Of a stretch of DNA of 14,264 nt, positions 1-6,314 are shown piece after piece. This stretch comes from Campylobacteraceae bacterium (GTDB lineage: Bacteria > Campylobacterota > Campylobacteria > Campylobacterales > Sulfurovaceae). The stretch is taken from the NCBI GenBank assembly GCA_027083895.1, contig JALWMN010000138.1, positions 1 to 14,264 of the forward strand, written 5' to 3'. The translations under genes and the position numbers were made by a program. Each line of letters starts with the position of its first letter. Within the stretch, counting starts at the first letter, position 1. The notes below the pieces were generated by a model. The model saw only the letters and a program-made list of their open reading frames with translations, did not search any database and was not told the origin of the DNA.

Positions 1-20
1 TTTTTTCTTAATTAAAAAAA

Positions 21-29
21 TGCTATTAT
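21..29 (+). promoter_or_regulatory. Putative extended -10 promoter of the adhesin gene
   Basis: TGCTATTAT matches the extended -10 form TGnTATAAT with one mismatch. It would place the transcription start near base 36 and give a leader of about 20 bases. A ribosome binding site (GAAGG, 46-50) lies six bases before the ATG at 57. No -35 box can be judged because the window begins just upstream. Confidence 0.45.
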
Positions 30-56
30 ATAAAAAAGAATTTTTGAAGGTGAATT

Positions 57-2171
57 ATGAAATTTATCAATATAATACTTGTTATTGTTTTTAGCACTAC
101 ACTCAAAGCCTATGAAGCATCTGATGATGGTAGTGCAAATGATGGTGGCAATACAAATAATATTGCAATCGGAAATAGTGCTAACTCTGCTGCAACAGCA
201 AAAAACAGAGCAAGTACAGCTATTGGATACAAAGCAGATGCCTCATCAAACAATGCAGTTGCTATTGGATCAAAATCTCAAGCTAGCGATGCAAATACAA
301 TTGCAATTGGTACAAAAGCGACTGCTACTGACGCTACTGCCACAGCTATTGGTTATGAGACGAAAGCCTCTGGAGATAAAGCTACAGCTGTTGGAACACA
401 TGCAGTAGCAAGTGGGAAGAAATCGCAATCATTGGGATGGAATGCAGAAGCAAGTGGTACACAAAGTACAGCTATTGGCTCATCTGCAACAGTTGCAACA
501 CGAACAAAAGCAAGTGGTATAAGAAGTACAGCTATTGGCTCAAGTGCTCAAGCTACAAAAGCTGATACTATTGCTATAGGTTCAAACACACAAGCTAATC
601 AAAAAGGAGCTGTTGCTATTGGTAAAGATAGTGAGGCAGCAGCAGCAAATAGTGTTGCTCTTGGAAGTGGCTCAGTTGCAGATGAAGCCAATACAGTATC
701 TGTAGGAAGCTTAGGAAATGAAAGAAAAATTACCAATGTAGCCGAAGGTATTAACGATACAGATGCTGTCAATGTAAAACAGCTTAATCAAAACAACTGG
801 AAAAATGAGAGTGCTAAGTTAGAGAATGATAAAAAAACCGTAACTATTAAGGATAAAAATAGTGCTGGTGATAGCAATAGTGTTAGCCTAGACCTCTCTG
901 GCTTAGAGACTAACTTAGGGAAACAAAACAAAAATGATATCGCAACCAACAAGAGTGATATCCAGACCAATAAAGATGACATTAATACTAATAAAAACGA
1001 TATTGCAAGCAATAAAACAGACATAGATACGAATAAAAACGACATTGCCACAAACAAAAACGACATTGCAACTAACAAAAGTGCTATTCAAACCAATAAA
1101 GATGAGATTAATACTAATAAAAACGATATTGCATCTAACAAAAATGATATCAGTACAAACAAAAAAGCTATTGCTACCAACCAAGCAAATATAGAGAGTA
1201 ATAAAAATAAAATTACAACAAACAATGCCAATATCATTAGTAATAGGAGTGAGATAATCGCTAACAAAAATAGCATTACCACAAATAAAAATGCAATCAA
1301 TACAAACAAAAATGAGATTGCTGCAAACAAAAGGGGGATTCAAACTAACGCTAATAATATAACTACAAACTCTAGCCTAACACTCAATGGGAATACTCTT
1401 AATATAAAAGAGAGAAAAGCCAATGGCGAAGAGGCTTCTAGTTTAAATGTTGATCTCTCTGGATTAGAGACAAATCTAGGAAAAGAAAACAAGAGCAAAA
1501 TTGCTCTAAATAGCAACAATATTGAAACCAATAGATTAAATATTGCTGCCAATACACGCGGTATTGCAAAAAACAGAGCAGCTATTGCAGTAAATTCACA
1601 ACGTATATCAATTGTTGAAGATAGGGTACAATACCTTCACGTAAACAGTTTTAGTTCTGCAATTGGAAAAGAGGCTAAAGCCCATGGAGAGTTTTCAGTT
1701 GCCCTTGGAGAAAAAAGTGTTGTAGAGAGTGGTGCTCAAGGCTCTATAGCTATTGGTCGCAATGCAAGAGTCAAAAAGAGTGCCCCAAATGCAATTGCAC
1801 TTGGAGAAAACTCAGTTGCCAATGAAGCCAACACACTCTCTGTAGGAAACAAAAATTTAAAGCGCCGAATTACAAATGTAGCCGATGGTATACAACCATA
1901 CGATGCAGTAAATATGCGTCAATTCAATAGGCTCAACAAAAAAGTAAATGGCGTTGCAGCGATGTCTGCAGCAATGTCTGCATTAACTCCAAACTATCGA
2001 TCTAATAAAAATACACAACTAAGCCTTGGTATAGGCACATATAAAGGTGAGACTGCCATTGCAGTAGGTGCATTCCACTACTTTAATAGAGATATCTTGG
2101 TCAATGCAGCAATCTCACACTCTAAAGCCTCCGGTACAGCTGCTAGAGCTGGTATCACTTGGGGGTTCTAA
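57..2171 (+). CDS. Trimeric autotransporter adhesin (YadA-like, type Vc secretion)
   Basis: This 704-residue surface adhesin is predicted to form a homotrimeric fibre anchored in the outer membrane. Residues 1-18 are a Sec signal peptide with probable cleavage after LKA. Residues about 36-210 are a YadA-type left-handed beta-roll head, with repeated AIG motifs about 14 residues apart. Residues 211-243 are a neck (NTVSVG, ITNVAEGI, DAVNVKQL). A beta/linker segment ending DLSGLETNLGK (279-289) leads into a coiled-coil stalk (295-441) of 21 heptads IxxNxxx. A second linker (441-476) repeats the DLSGLETNLGK motif, and five more such heptads follow (482-516). A second short head (534-590), a second neck (591-623) and the C-terminal anchor (about 630-704) complete the chain. 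The anchor has four amphipathic beta strands and ends in Phe, as BAM substrates do. The stalk is rich in Asn, Lys, Thr and Ile. Binding target unknown. The ATG has a good GAAGG site. Family assignment is strong; ligand and role in attachment are inference. Confidence 0.95.
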   Translation: MKFINIILVIVFSTTLKAYEASDDGSANDGGNTNNIAIGNSANSAATAKNRASTAIGYKADASSNNAVAIGSKSQASDANTIAIGTKATATDATATAIGYETKASGDKATAVGTHAVASGKKSQSLGWNAEASGTQSTAIGSSATVATRTKASGIRSTAIGSSAQATKADTIAIGSNTQANQKGAVAIGKDSEAAAANSVALGSGSVADEANTVSVGSLGNERKITNVAEGINDTDAVNVKQLNQNNWKNESAKLENDKKTVTIKDKNSAGDSNSVSLDLSGLETNLGKQNKNDIATNKSDIQTNKDDINTNKNDIASNKTDIDTNKNDIATNKNDIATNKSAIQTNKDEINTNKNDIASNKNDISTNKKAIATNQANIESNKNKITTNNANIISNRSEIIANKNSITTNKNAINTNKNEIAANKRGIQTNANNITTNSSLTLNGNTLNIKERKANGEEASSLNVDLSGLETNLGKENKSKIALNSNNIETNRLNIAANTRGIAKNRAAIAVNSQRISIVEDRVQYLHVNSFSSAIGKEAKAHGEFSVALGEKSVVESGAQGSIAIGRNARVKKSAPNAIALGENSVANEANTLSVGNKNLKRRITNVADGIQPYDAVNMRQFNRLNKKVNGVAAMSAAMSALTPNYRSNKNTQLSLGIGTYKGETAIAVGAFHYFNRDILVNAAISHSKASGTAARAGITWGF
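939..1379 (+). repeat. 21 tandem 21-bp coding repeats (stalk heptads)
   Basis: Each 21-base unit encodes one heptad of the form I-x-x-N-x-x-x, usually with Thr or Ser before the Asn and Lys after it. The units are diverged but stay in exact register from Ile295 to Leu441, without insertion or deletion. Two neighbouring units (1035-1055 and 1056-1076) differ at only two bases, so the array still looks recombinogenic. The array is coding sequence of the adhesin. Confidence 0.9.
960..1135 (+). repeat. 126-bp intragenic duplication inside the stalk
   Basis: Bases 960-1009 and 1086-1135 are nearly identical, with only a few substitutions, and lie exactly 126 bases apart, which is six heptads. Both encode IQTNKD(D/E)INTNKNDIASNK. 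This indicates the stalk grew by duplication of a six-heptad block rather than only by single-unit slippage. Confidence 0.75.
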
Positions 2172-2172
2172 C

Positions 2173-2201
2173 AAAAAAGAGTTTTACTTACCCTCTTTTT
2201 T
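2173..2201. terminator. Bidirectional terminator between convergent genes
   Basis: AAAAAAGAG (2173-2181) and CTCTTTTTT (2193-2201) form a perfect nine-base inverted repeat around an 11-base loop. On either strand the stem ends in a run of six T. It begins one base after the adhesin stop codon and includes the stop codon of the exonuclease gene on the other strand (2184-2186). The stem has only two G-C pairs, so its efficiency is uncertain. Confidence 0.6.
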
Positions 2202-2972
2202 CGCCTTTCGCTCTTTTTTAGTCGATTGCGAAAAGAGTATCAAATCATCTGTAGTTTTCACATAACTTGGTAGATGCTTCATACTCTCTTGCATAATTTT
2301 CATAGAAGCAATAGCATCACTATAGGCTCTATGGTGCTGGCCAATATCGATATTGAGTGTTTCACAAAGTCCTGCCAAACCATATTTTTGACTCTTTATT
2401 GTTCTTCTTGCTAAATCTATAGTACAAAGCCTTACATTTCCAATACACCCTAAACCAAAACGTTTCAAAGATGCACTTAGAAATGTATAATCAAACTCTA
2501 CATTGTGAGCAACAAAAACAGCATCTCCCATAAATTCTCTAAGCATCATCAACGCCTCTTTTCGACTTGGAGCACCTATTAAATCCTTTGGTTCAATACC
2601 TGTTAACTCTATAATGCTCTCTGGCAAATAGGCACAAAAGACAAATGTCTCTAATCTATCAATAATCCTTCCATTTTTCACTTTAACAGCCCCAATTTCA
2701 ATCACTTGCGAAGTTCCAGGTTTTGAGCCATTAGTCTCTATATCAACAACCACATACTCTTGCTCTTTAAAAGAGGTTCGCATCGGTTTATAGTAGTAAC
2801 CATTTACTGTCTCTTCAATTGGGTAGCCAGATGCCTGCAACAAAAGTGCAATTGTTGGGCCATCTTCACTGATTGTTGTATATTTCCTTGCCATTGCAAA
2901 GAAACTTTGGTAGTCAATAAACCCCCTATTTTTACGAAAAGCTGCTGTTAGTGGCTCAAAGAGACTTTGCAT
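2184..2972 (-). CDS. DnaQ-like DEDDh 3'-5' exonuclease
   Basis: This is a metal-dependent 3'-5' exonuclease of the DnaQ/PolC-epsilon type, probably a proofreading or repair nuclease. Numbering from the GTG at 2987, the exonuclease domain spans about 77-240. Exo I has Asp82 and Glu84 (VDIET), Exo II has Asp166 in HNVEFDYTFL, and Exo III has His219 and Asp224 in HHRAYSDA, so all four acidic ligands and the catalytic His are present. About 75 residues precede it, with no motif I can name, and the tail after 255 is rich in Lys and Glu. Two starts are possible: GTG at 2987 with no visible ribosome binding site, or ATG at 2972 with a weak AGTGAG nine bases upstream. I chose the ATG (262 residues). 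Either start overlaps the end of trpF, so translation is probably coupled. It may serve as the epsilon subunit, but the sequence alone cannot separate that from a stand-alone nuclease. Confidence 0.88.
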   Translation of the reverse strand: MQSLFEPLTAAFRKNRGFIDYQSFFAMARKYTTISEDGPTIALLLQASGYPIEETVNGYYYKPMRTSFKEQEYVVVDIETNGSKPGTSQVIEIGAVKVKNGRIIDRLETFVFCAYLPESIIELTGIEPKDLIGAPSRKEALMMLREFMGDAVFVAHNVEFDYTFLSASLKRFGLGCIGNVRLCTIDLARRTIKSQKYGLAGLCETLNIDIGQHHRAYSDAIASMKIMQESMKHLPSYVKTTDDLILFSQSTKKERKAKKEGK

Positions 2973-3543
2973 TTTTGATAAACTCACTTACTTTTTTATA
3001 ATCTTTTTTACCCCTTCTTACCTCTACACCACTACTTACATCAACTCCATAAAAACCATACCCCTGCAGTGTATATAGATTCTCTGGCTTCAAACCACCC
3101 GCAACTATAATTTGCGAACAATCAATATCCTTAAACCACTCTACATTAAGCCGCATTCCACTTCCACCATACGCCTCTGTATAAGCATCTACCAAACGAT
3201 AGCCACTAAAATTAAAAATATCCTCTCTCTGCTTTGCTCGAATTACAGGAAGTACCTTACACTCTAGAGAATCTATAAACTCTTGGCTTACATCAAAATG
3301 GATCTGTGCAATATCGATTTGACTCTTACGAAAGCCACTCTCTATCTCCTCTTTTGATGCCTCTACAAAGAGCCCTACCTTCGTAATAAAAGGAGGGAGT
3401 TTCTCGATAATTGCAGCAGTAGTTTCATAATCTATAAAGCGAGGTGACTTTTTGTAAAAGACAAAACCTAAAGCATCAGCACCCGCTTCAGACGCATACA
3501 TAGCATCATCATAATTCGTAATACCACAAATTTTAACTCTCAA
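2956..3543 (-). CDS. trpF: Phosphoribosylanthranilate isomerase
   Basis: TrpF catalyses the Amadori rearrangement of N-(5'-phosphoribosyl)anthranilate to CdRP in cytoplasmic tryptophan synthesis. It is a (beta/alpha)8 barrel of 195 residues, normal for the family. Cys6 in KICGIT is the general base and Asp119 in LVDAYTEAYGGSG the general acid. The phosphate-binding loops are seen as AGGLKPENL (148-156) and GVDVSSGVE (166-174). The start is TTG, supported by AAAGG six bases upstream. The gene begins one base after the rpe stop and its end overlaps the exonuclease start, so the three genes form one transcript. No other trp gene is near: trpF is detached from the rest of the pathway here. Confidence 0.97.
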   Translation of the reverse strand: MRVKICGITNYDDAMYASEAGADALGFVFYKKSPRFIDYETTAAIIEKLPPFITKVGLFVEASKEEIESGFRKSQIDIAQIHFDVSQEFIDSLECKVLPVIRAKQREDIFNFSGYRLVDAYTEAYGGSGMRLNVEWFKDIDCSQIIVAGGLKPENLYTLQGYGFYGVDVSSGVEVRRGKKDYKKVSEFIKNAKSL

Positions 3544-3544
3544 A

Positions 3545-4189
3545 TTAAACCTTTAAGCTCTCTATTGCAGCACTAATCCCCTCTTTATGGCCAAAGACAT
3601 AGCTTCCTGCAACAACTACATCTACACCAGCTCTTTTTAACTGCTCTACATTAACATCACTAACACCACCATCTACCTCTATAAGACAATTAGGATTTCG
3701 TTTTAAAATTAAATCTTTTAAATAAGATGCCTTCTCTATAACATTAGGGATAAACTTCTGTCCTCCAAAACCTGGATTAACACTCATTAAAAGTACCATA
3801 TCAAGATACTCCAAGAGATACTCTATAGATTCAATAGGCGTATGAGGATTCAGCACAACACTGGGGCGAATACCAAGCTCTCGTATTTTATTAGCAACCC
3901 TATTCGCATGCCGCTCACTCTCAATATGAAATGAAATAAACTCTGGCTTAAGTGGAGCAAAAAGATCGATAAAGAAGTTGTTATCCTCTACCATTAAGTG
4001 GATATCTAAAGGTTTTGTTGCAACTTTAGCGACTGATTCTACAACCACAGGGCCAATCGTTAAGTTTGGTACAAAGTGGCCATCCATAACATCTACATGA
4101 ACAAAATCACACCCTGCTTCACAAATTGCAGCTACATCTCTAGCTAAATTAGCAAAATCAGCAGAAAGAATACTTGGGGCTACTAACAT
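3545..4189 (-). CDS. rpe: Ribulose-phosphate 3-epimerase
   Basis: Rpe interconverts D-ribulose 5-phosphate and D-xylulose 5-phosphate in the pentose phosphate pathway and, in autotrophs, the Calvin cycle. It is a 214-residue TIM barrel of typical length. Metal ligands His31, Asp33 (HVDVMDGHFVPN), His64 (IHLMV) and Asp173 (VDGGV) are all visible, with Asp33 and Asp173 as the acid/base pair. The NPGFGGQKF loop (138-146) and the phosphate-binding VAGSYVFG (193-200) are intact. The ATG has AAAGGG about five bases upstream. It is the first gene of the rpe-trpF-exonuclease operon, behind a perfect extended -10 box. Its product is a substrate for the transketolase encoded further right in the window. 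Confidence 0.98.
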   Translation of the reverse strand: MLVAPSILSADFANLARDVAAICEAGCDFVHVDVMDGHFVPNLTIGPVVVESVAKVATKPLDIHLMVEDNNFFIDLFAPLKPEFISFHIESERHANRVANKIRELGIRPSVVLNPHTPIESIEYLLEYLDMVLLMSVNPGFGGQKFIPNVIEKASYLKDLILKRNPNCLIEVDGGVSDVNVEQLKRAGVDVVVAGSYVFGHKEGISAAIESLKV

Positions 4190-4234
4190 CTATACCCTTT
4201 AAAACTCTTAAATTTATTAAGAAATCTTTATTGG

Positions 4235-4243
4235 ATTATAACA
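4235..4243 (-). promoter_or_regulatory. Extended -10 promoter of the rpe-trpF-exonuclease operon
   Basis: On the minus strand the sequence reads TGTTATAAT, a perfect extended -10 element. The start of transcription would be near 4228, giving a leader of about 40 bases. No -35 hexamer is found at 16-18 bases upstream. Confidence 0.65.
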
Positions 4244-4405
4244 AAACTTGACTCTATCTTTTGAGAAGTTCCAAGCAAGAGTATTATTTTTTTTTAAAAT
4301 GAGAAAAAACTCTAATATTTCATATGTTACAAGGTAGTCAAAAATTACTCAATAAATCCAAAATATCTTCATTTTGTCATATTTTTTCAAGAACTATTAA
4401 AAATC

Positions 4406-4411
4406 TATTAT
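4406..4411 (+). promoter_or_regulatory. Possible -10 box for the Sel1-like gene
   Basis: TATTAT lies about 35 bases before the ATG at 4447 in the 257-base divergent gap 4190-4446. The gap is very AT-rich, so chance matches are common. Apart from this and the rpe promoter I see no coding sequence, repeat or RNA in the gap. Confidence 0.25.
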
Positions 4412-4446
4412 TATTACTTAAAGGATAAATTTCAAAAGGGTTTACG

Positions 4447-5376
4447 ATGCTAAGAGTACTTCTATCTACAATAACAATTTTTCTTATAACTACTCTCTAT
4501 TCAAATCAGATAGAAGATATTGCCTTTAGAGAGTATAAAAATAGAAACTACACAAAAGCACTTAAACTCTATACAGAAGCAGCCACAAAGAAAAGTCTAA
4601 AGTCACTTTTAATGCTTGGACTCTTTTTTGAAAAGGGGCTTGGCGTTCCTGCCAATAAACAAAAAGCGATTAAAATCTATAAACTTATTTTAAAAAGAAC
4701 GAGCAATATAAAAGAGCTTCTCAAAGATGAAAAAAAGAGTAAAATTACAATTACTGCTCTACAAAGATTAACTATACTTACAAACAATAAGAGATATCTA
4801 CAGTTAGCAAACAAAATCACCCAACTAAAGAAACAGATCGCAAAAAAAGAGGAACCACATTTTAATCGTGAAACATCAATTGTAGATGACTTCTTTATCC
4901 TCTGCCCCTTTGCTGCACTCGTTGCTCCTGAAGATAGAGAGGGGATTGAAAATTTTGATTGTGCCCTATTTGAGAATTTTCCAAAAAGGATGGTACTCTT
5001 TATGAGACTTCGCAGGTTACACTTTGAACTACTTAATAAACAAGAAAAAAATTTTGCACTCAAATTACAAAAAATCGATAGAAAAATTGCCCTTCTCATT
5101 GAGCCGATGCTAAAATTCTTGCAACAAGAGGCACTCGAATGTTACCAAAATAGTGAAACAAATACCGATATAACAATGTGTGATTATGACTATCTTCTCA
5201 AAAGTGATCCTCTTTTATTTGATAATGCAGCCTATAAAATGGAGCAGGCACTCAATAAAAAGAGTATGAAAGAGCATAGATTGGATATTTTTGAGAAAAA
5301 TGATCTCATCAATAATTTGATTAAAAAAATTTCTCGCAATGAGTATGGTAAACCATGGAGAAATATGGTAAAATAA
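4447..5376 (+). CDS. Secreted Sel1/TPR-like repeat protein of unknown function
   Basis: I do not recognise a named family for the whole 309-residue protein. Residues 1 to about 19 form a signal peptide (short basic start, then LLSTITIFLITTLYS), so the product is probably periplasmic. There is no lipobox cysteine. Residues about 27-83 resemble a Sel1/TPR helical pair: YTKALKLYTEAA, then LLMLGLFFEKGLGVPANKQKAIKIYKLI, which contains the Sel1 signature LGxxFexGxGVpxNxxKAixxY. The rest is mostly helical and charged. Four cysteines (153, 172, 232, 245) could form two disulfides in the periplasm. The ATG has AAGGG six bases upstream. A small membrane zinc-ribbon gene follows after 22 bases and may be co-transcribed. 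Sel1-like proteins act as protein-interaction scaffolds; any specific role here is unknown. Confidence 0.8.
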   Translation: MLRVLLSTITIFLITTLYSNQIEDIAFREYKNRNYTKALKLYTEAATKKSLKSLLMLGLFFEKGLGVPANKQKAIKIYKLILKRTSNIKELLKDEKKSKITITALQRLTILTNNKRYLQLANKITQLKKQIAKKEEPHFNRETSIVDDFFILCPFAALVAPEDREGIENFDCALFENFPKRMVLFMRLRRLHFELLNKQEKNFALKLQKIDRKIALLIEPMLKFLQQEALECYQNSETNTDITMCDYDYLLKSDPLLFDNAAYKMEQALNKKSMKEHRLDIFEKNDLINNLIKKISRNEYGKPWRNMVK

Positions 5377-5398
5377 TAGAAAAAGGGGAGGGGAAACG

Positions 5399-5650
5399 AT
5401 CGATCTTTTTACAGTTTTGCTAATCCTATTTATTTTAGTTGCTTCTATTGTTGGGTATACATTTTACTTAAAAGAGAAACATATTGAGTACTCTCAAGTA
5501 AATAGTGGTCTCTGTCCAAAATGCAAACATAGAAGTATAGAATTAATCGATGTAAGAGGAAGTGGTTGCTCACCAAAAATTGTTACCTACCGTTGCTATC
5601 ACTGTGGCTATGAAAATAGCTTTACAGAGTCCTCTAGCTGTAGACTTTAG
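5399..5650 (+). CDS. Small single-pass membrane zinc-ribbon protein, apparent ATC start
   Basis: I do not recognise the family. Read from an ATC codon at 5399, the product has 83 residues. Residues 4-24 form one transmembrane helix (FTVLLILFILVASIVGYTFYL). A short linker follows, then a zinc ribbon with CPKC at 39-42 and CYHC at 66-69, plus extra cysteines at 57 and 81. The start is the odd point. A very strong GGGGAGGGG (5385-5393) sits five bases before the ATC, but no ATG, GTG or TTG occurs in frame between the upstream stop (5369-5371) and a TTG at 5417. That TTG is 23 bases from the ribosome binding site and falls inside the membrane helix. No in-frame ATG exists anywhere in the ORF. It follows the Sel1-like gene by 22 bases. 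Confidence 0.65.
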   Translation: MDLFTVLLILFILVASIVGYTFYLKEKHIEYSQVNSGLCPKCKHRSIELIDVRGSGCSPKIVTYRCYHCGYENSFTESSSCRL

Positions 5651-5692
5651 TGCAACCTAACTTGCATAAAAAAAAGATAGTTTACTATAGAA

Positions 5693-5698
5693 TATAAT
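5693..5698 (+). promoter_or_regulatory. Putative -10 box for the AMMECR1-MEMO pair
   Basis: A perfect TATAAT lies 31 bases before the ATG at 5730 in the 79-base gap after the zinc-ribbon gene. No TGn extension or clear -35 box is present. The gap also has a short inverted repeat, TGCAA/TTGCA, just after the zinc-ribbon stop, with no T-run behind it. Confidence 0.45.
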
Positions 5699-5729
5699 AT
5701 AAAGGAAAGAGCTATTTTAGGAGTTATAG

Positions 5730-6314
5730 ATGATTGAGTTAAACAAAGAACAAAAAGAGATACTCTTAAAAATTGCTAGGGGAAGTATTCAAGAGGCCGT
5801 AACTGGTGAAAAAATTATCAATAAAAAAAAGCTAATAGAAAAATTTCCATGGCTTCAAAAGAAAGGGGCTGTTTTTGTAACTATCAATAAAGAACACCAT
5901 CTGCGAGGCTGTATTGGTTCAATTATCGCTCATCGAACTCTTTTAGATGACTTAATAGAGAATGCAAAATCAGCAGCTTTAAGAGACCCACGCTTCAAAC
6001 CACTCCAAAGAGAGGAGCTAAATAGTATTGATATTGAAATTTCAATTTTAACCATGCCAAAAGAGTTGCCATACAAAGATATTACAGATCTCAAACAGAA
6101 GATTAAAAAAGGAAAAGATGGAGTGATTCTAAACTATAATGGCTACCAAGCAACCTATCTTCCCTCTGTTTGGGAACAGCTTGAGAGTTTTGAGAGCTTC
6201 TTTGCTACTCTATGCCAAAAAGCTAGACTTCCTAGCAACTGTTTAGAATTTCATCCAACCATCTATACATATGAAACAATCAAGATTAAAGAGGACTCCT
6301 CAAAGGGGATATAG
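5730..6314 (+). CDS. AMMECR1-domain protein (AmmeMemoRadiSam system protein A)
   Basis: This 194-residue protein is essentially one AMMECR1 domain, a small alpha/beta fold found across bacteria, archaea and eukaryotes whose chemistry is not settled. The hallmark hexapeptide LRGCIG is at 58-63, and the other conserved blocks DPRF (86-89) and TYLPSVWEQ (142-150) are intact. No signal peptide or membrane segment is seen, so it is cytoplasmic. The ATG at 5730 has AGGAG six bases upstream. Its stop codon TAG shares its last base with the GTG start of the MEMO-family gene, a clear sign of translational coupling. In other genomes AMMECR1, MEMO and a radical SAM enzyme cluster together; no radical SAM gene is present in this window. 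Confidence 0.92.
   Translation: MIELNKEQKEILLKIARGSIQEAVTGEKIINKKKLIEKFPWLQKKGAVFVTINKEHHLRGCIGSIIAHRTLLDDLIENAKSAALRDPRFKPLQREELNSIDIEISILTMPKELPYKDITDLKQKIKKGKDGVILNYNGYQATYLPSVWEQLESFESFFATLCQKARLPSNCLEFHPTIYTYETIKIKEDSSKGI

Noticed and set aside
788..1343. Several long antisense open frames opposite the adhesin stalk
   Set aside because: They arise because 21-base repeats without stop codons on the opposite strand stay open in all units. The translations are repetitive hydrophobic strings with no start signals.
939..1379. Regularly spaced repeats resembling a CRISPR array
   Set aside because: The 21-base units are contiguous, lack spacers and encode heptads of the adhesin in frame. No cas gene is present.
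2068..2265. Open frame crossing the adhesin 3' end and the convergent intergenic hairpin
   Set aside because: It is out of frame with the barrel-coding region, runs antisense into the exonuclease gene and has no start signal.
5650..5675. Terminator after the zinc-ribbon gene
   Set aside because: TGCAA/TTGCA is followed by an A-run on the plus strand, not a T-run, and nothing is transcribed toward it from the other side.
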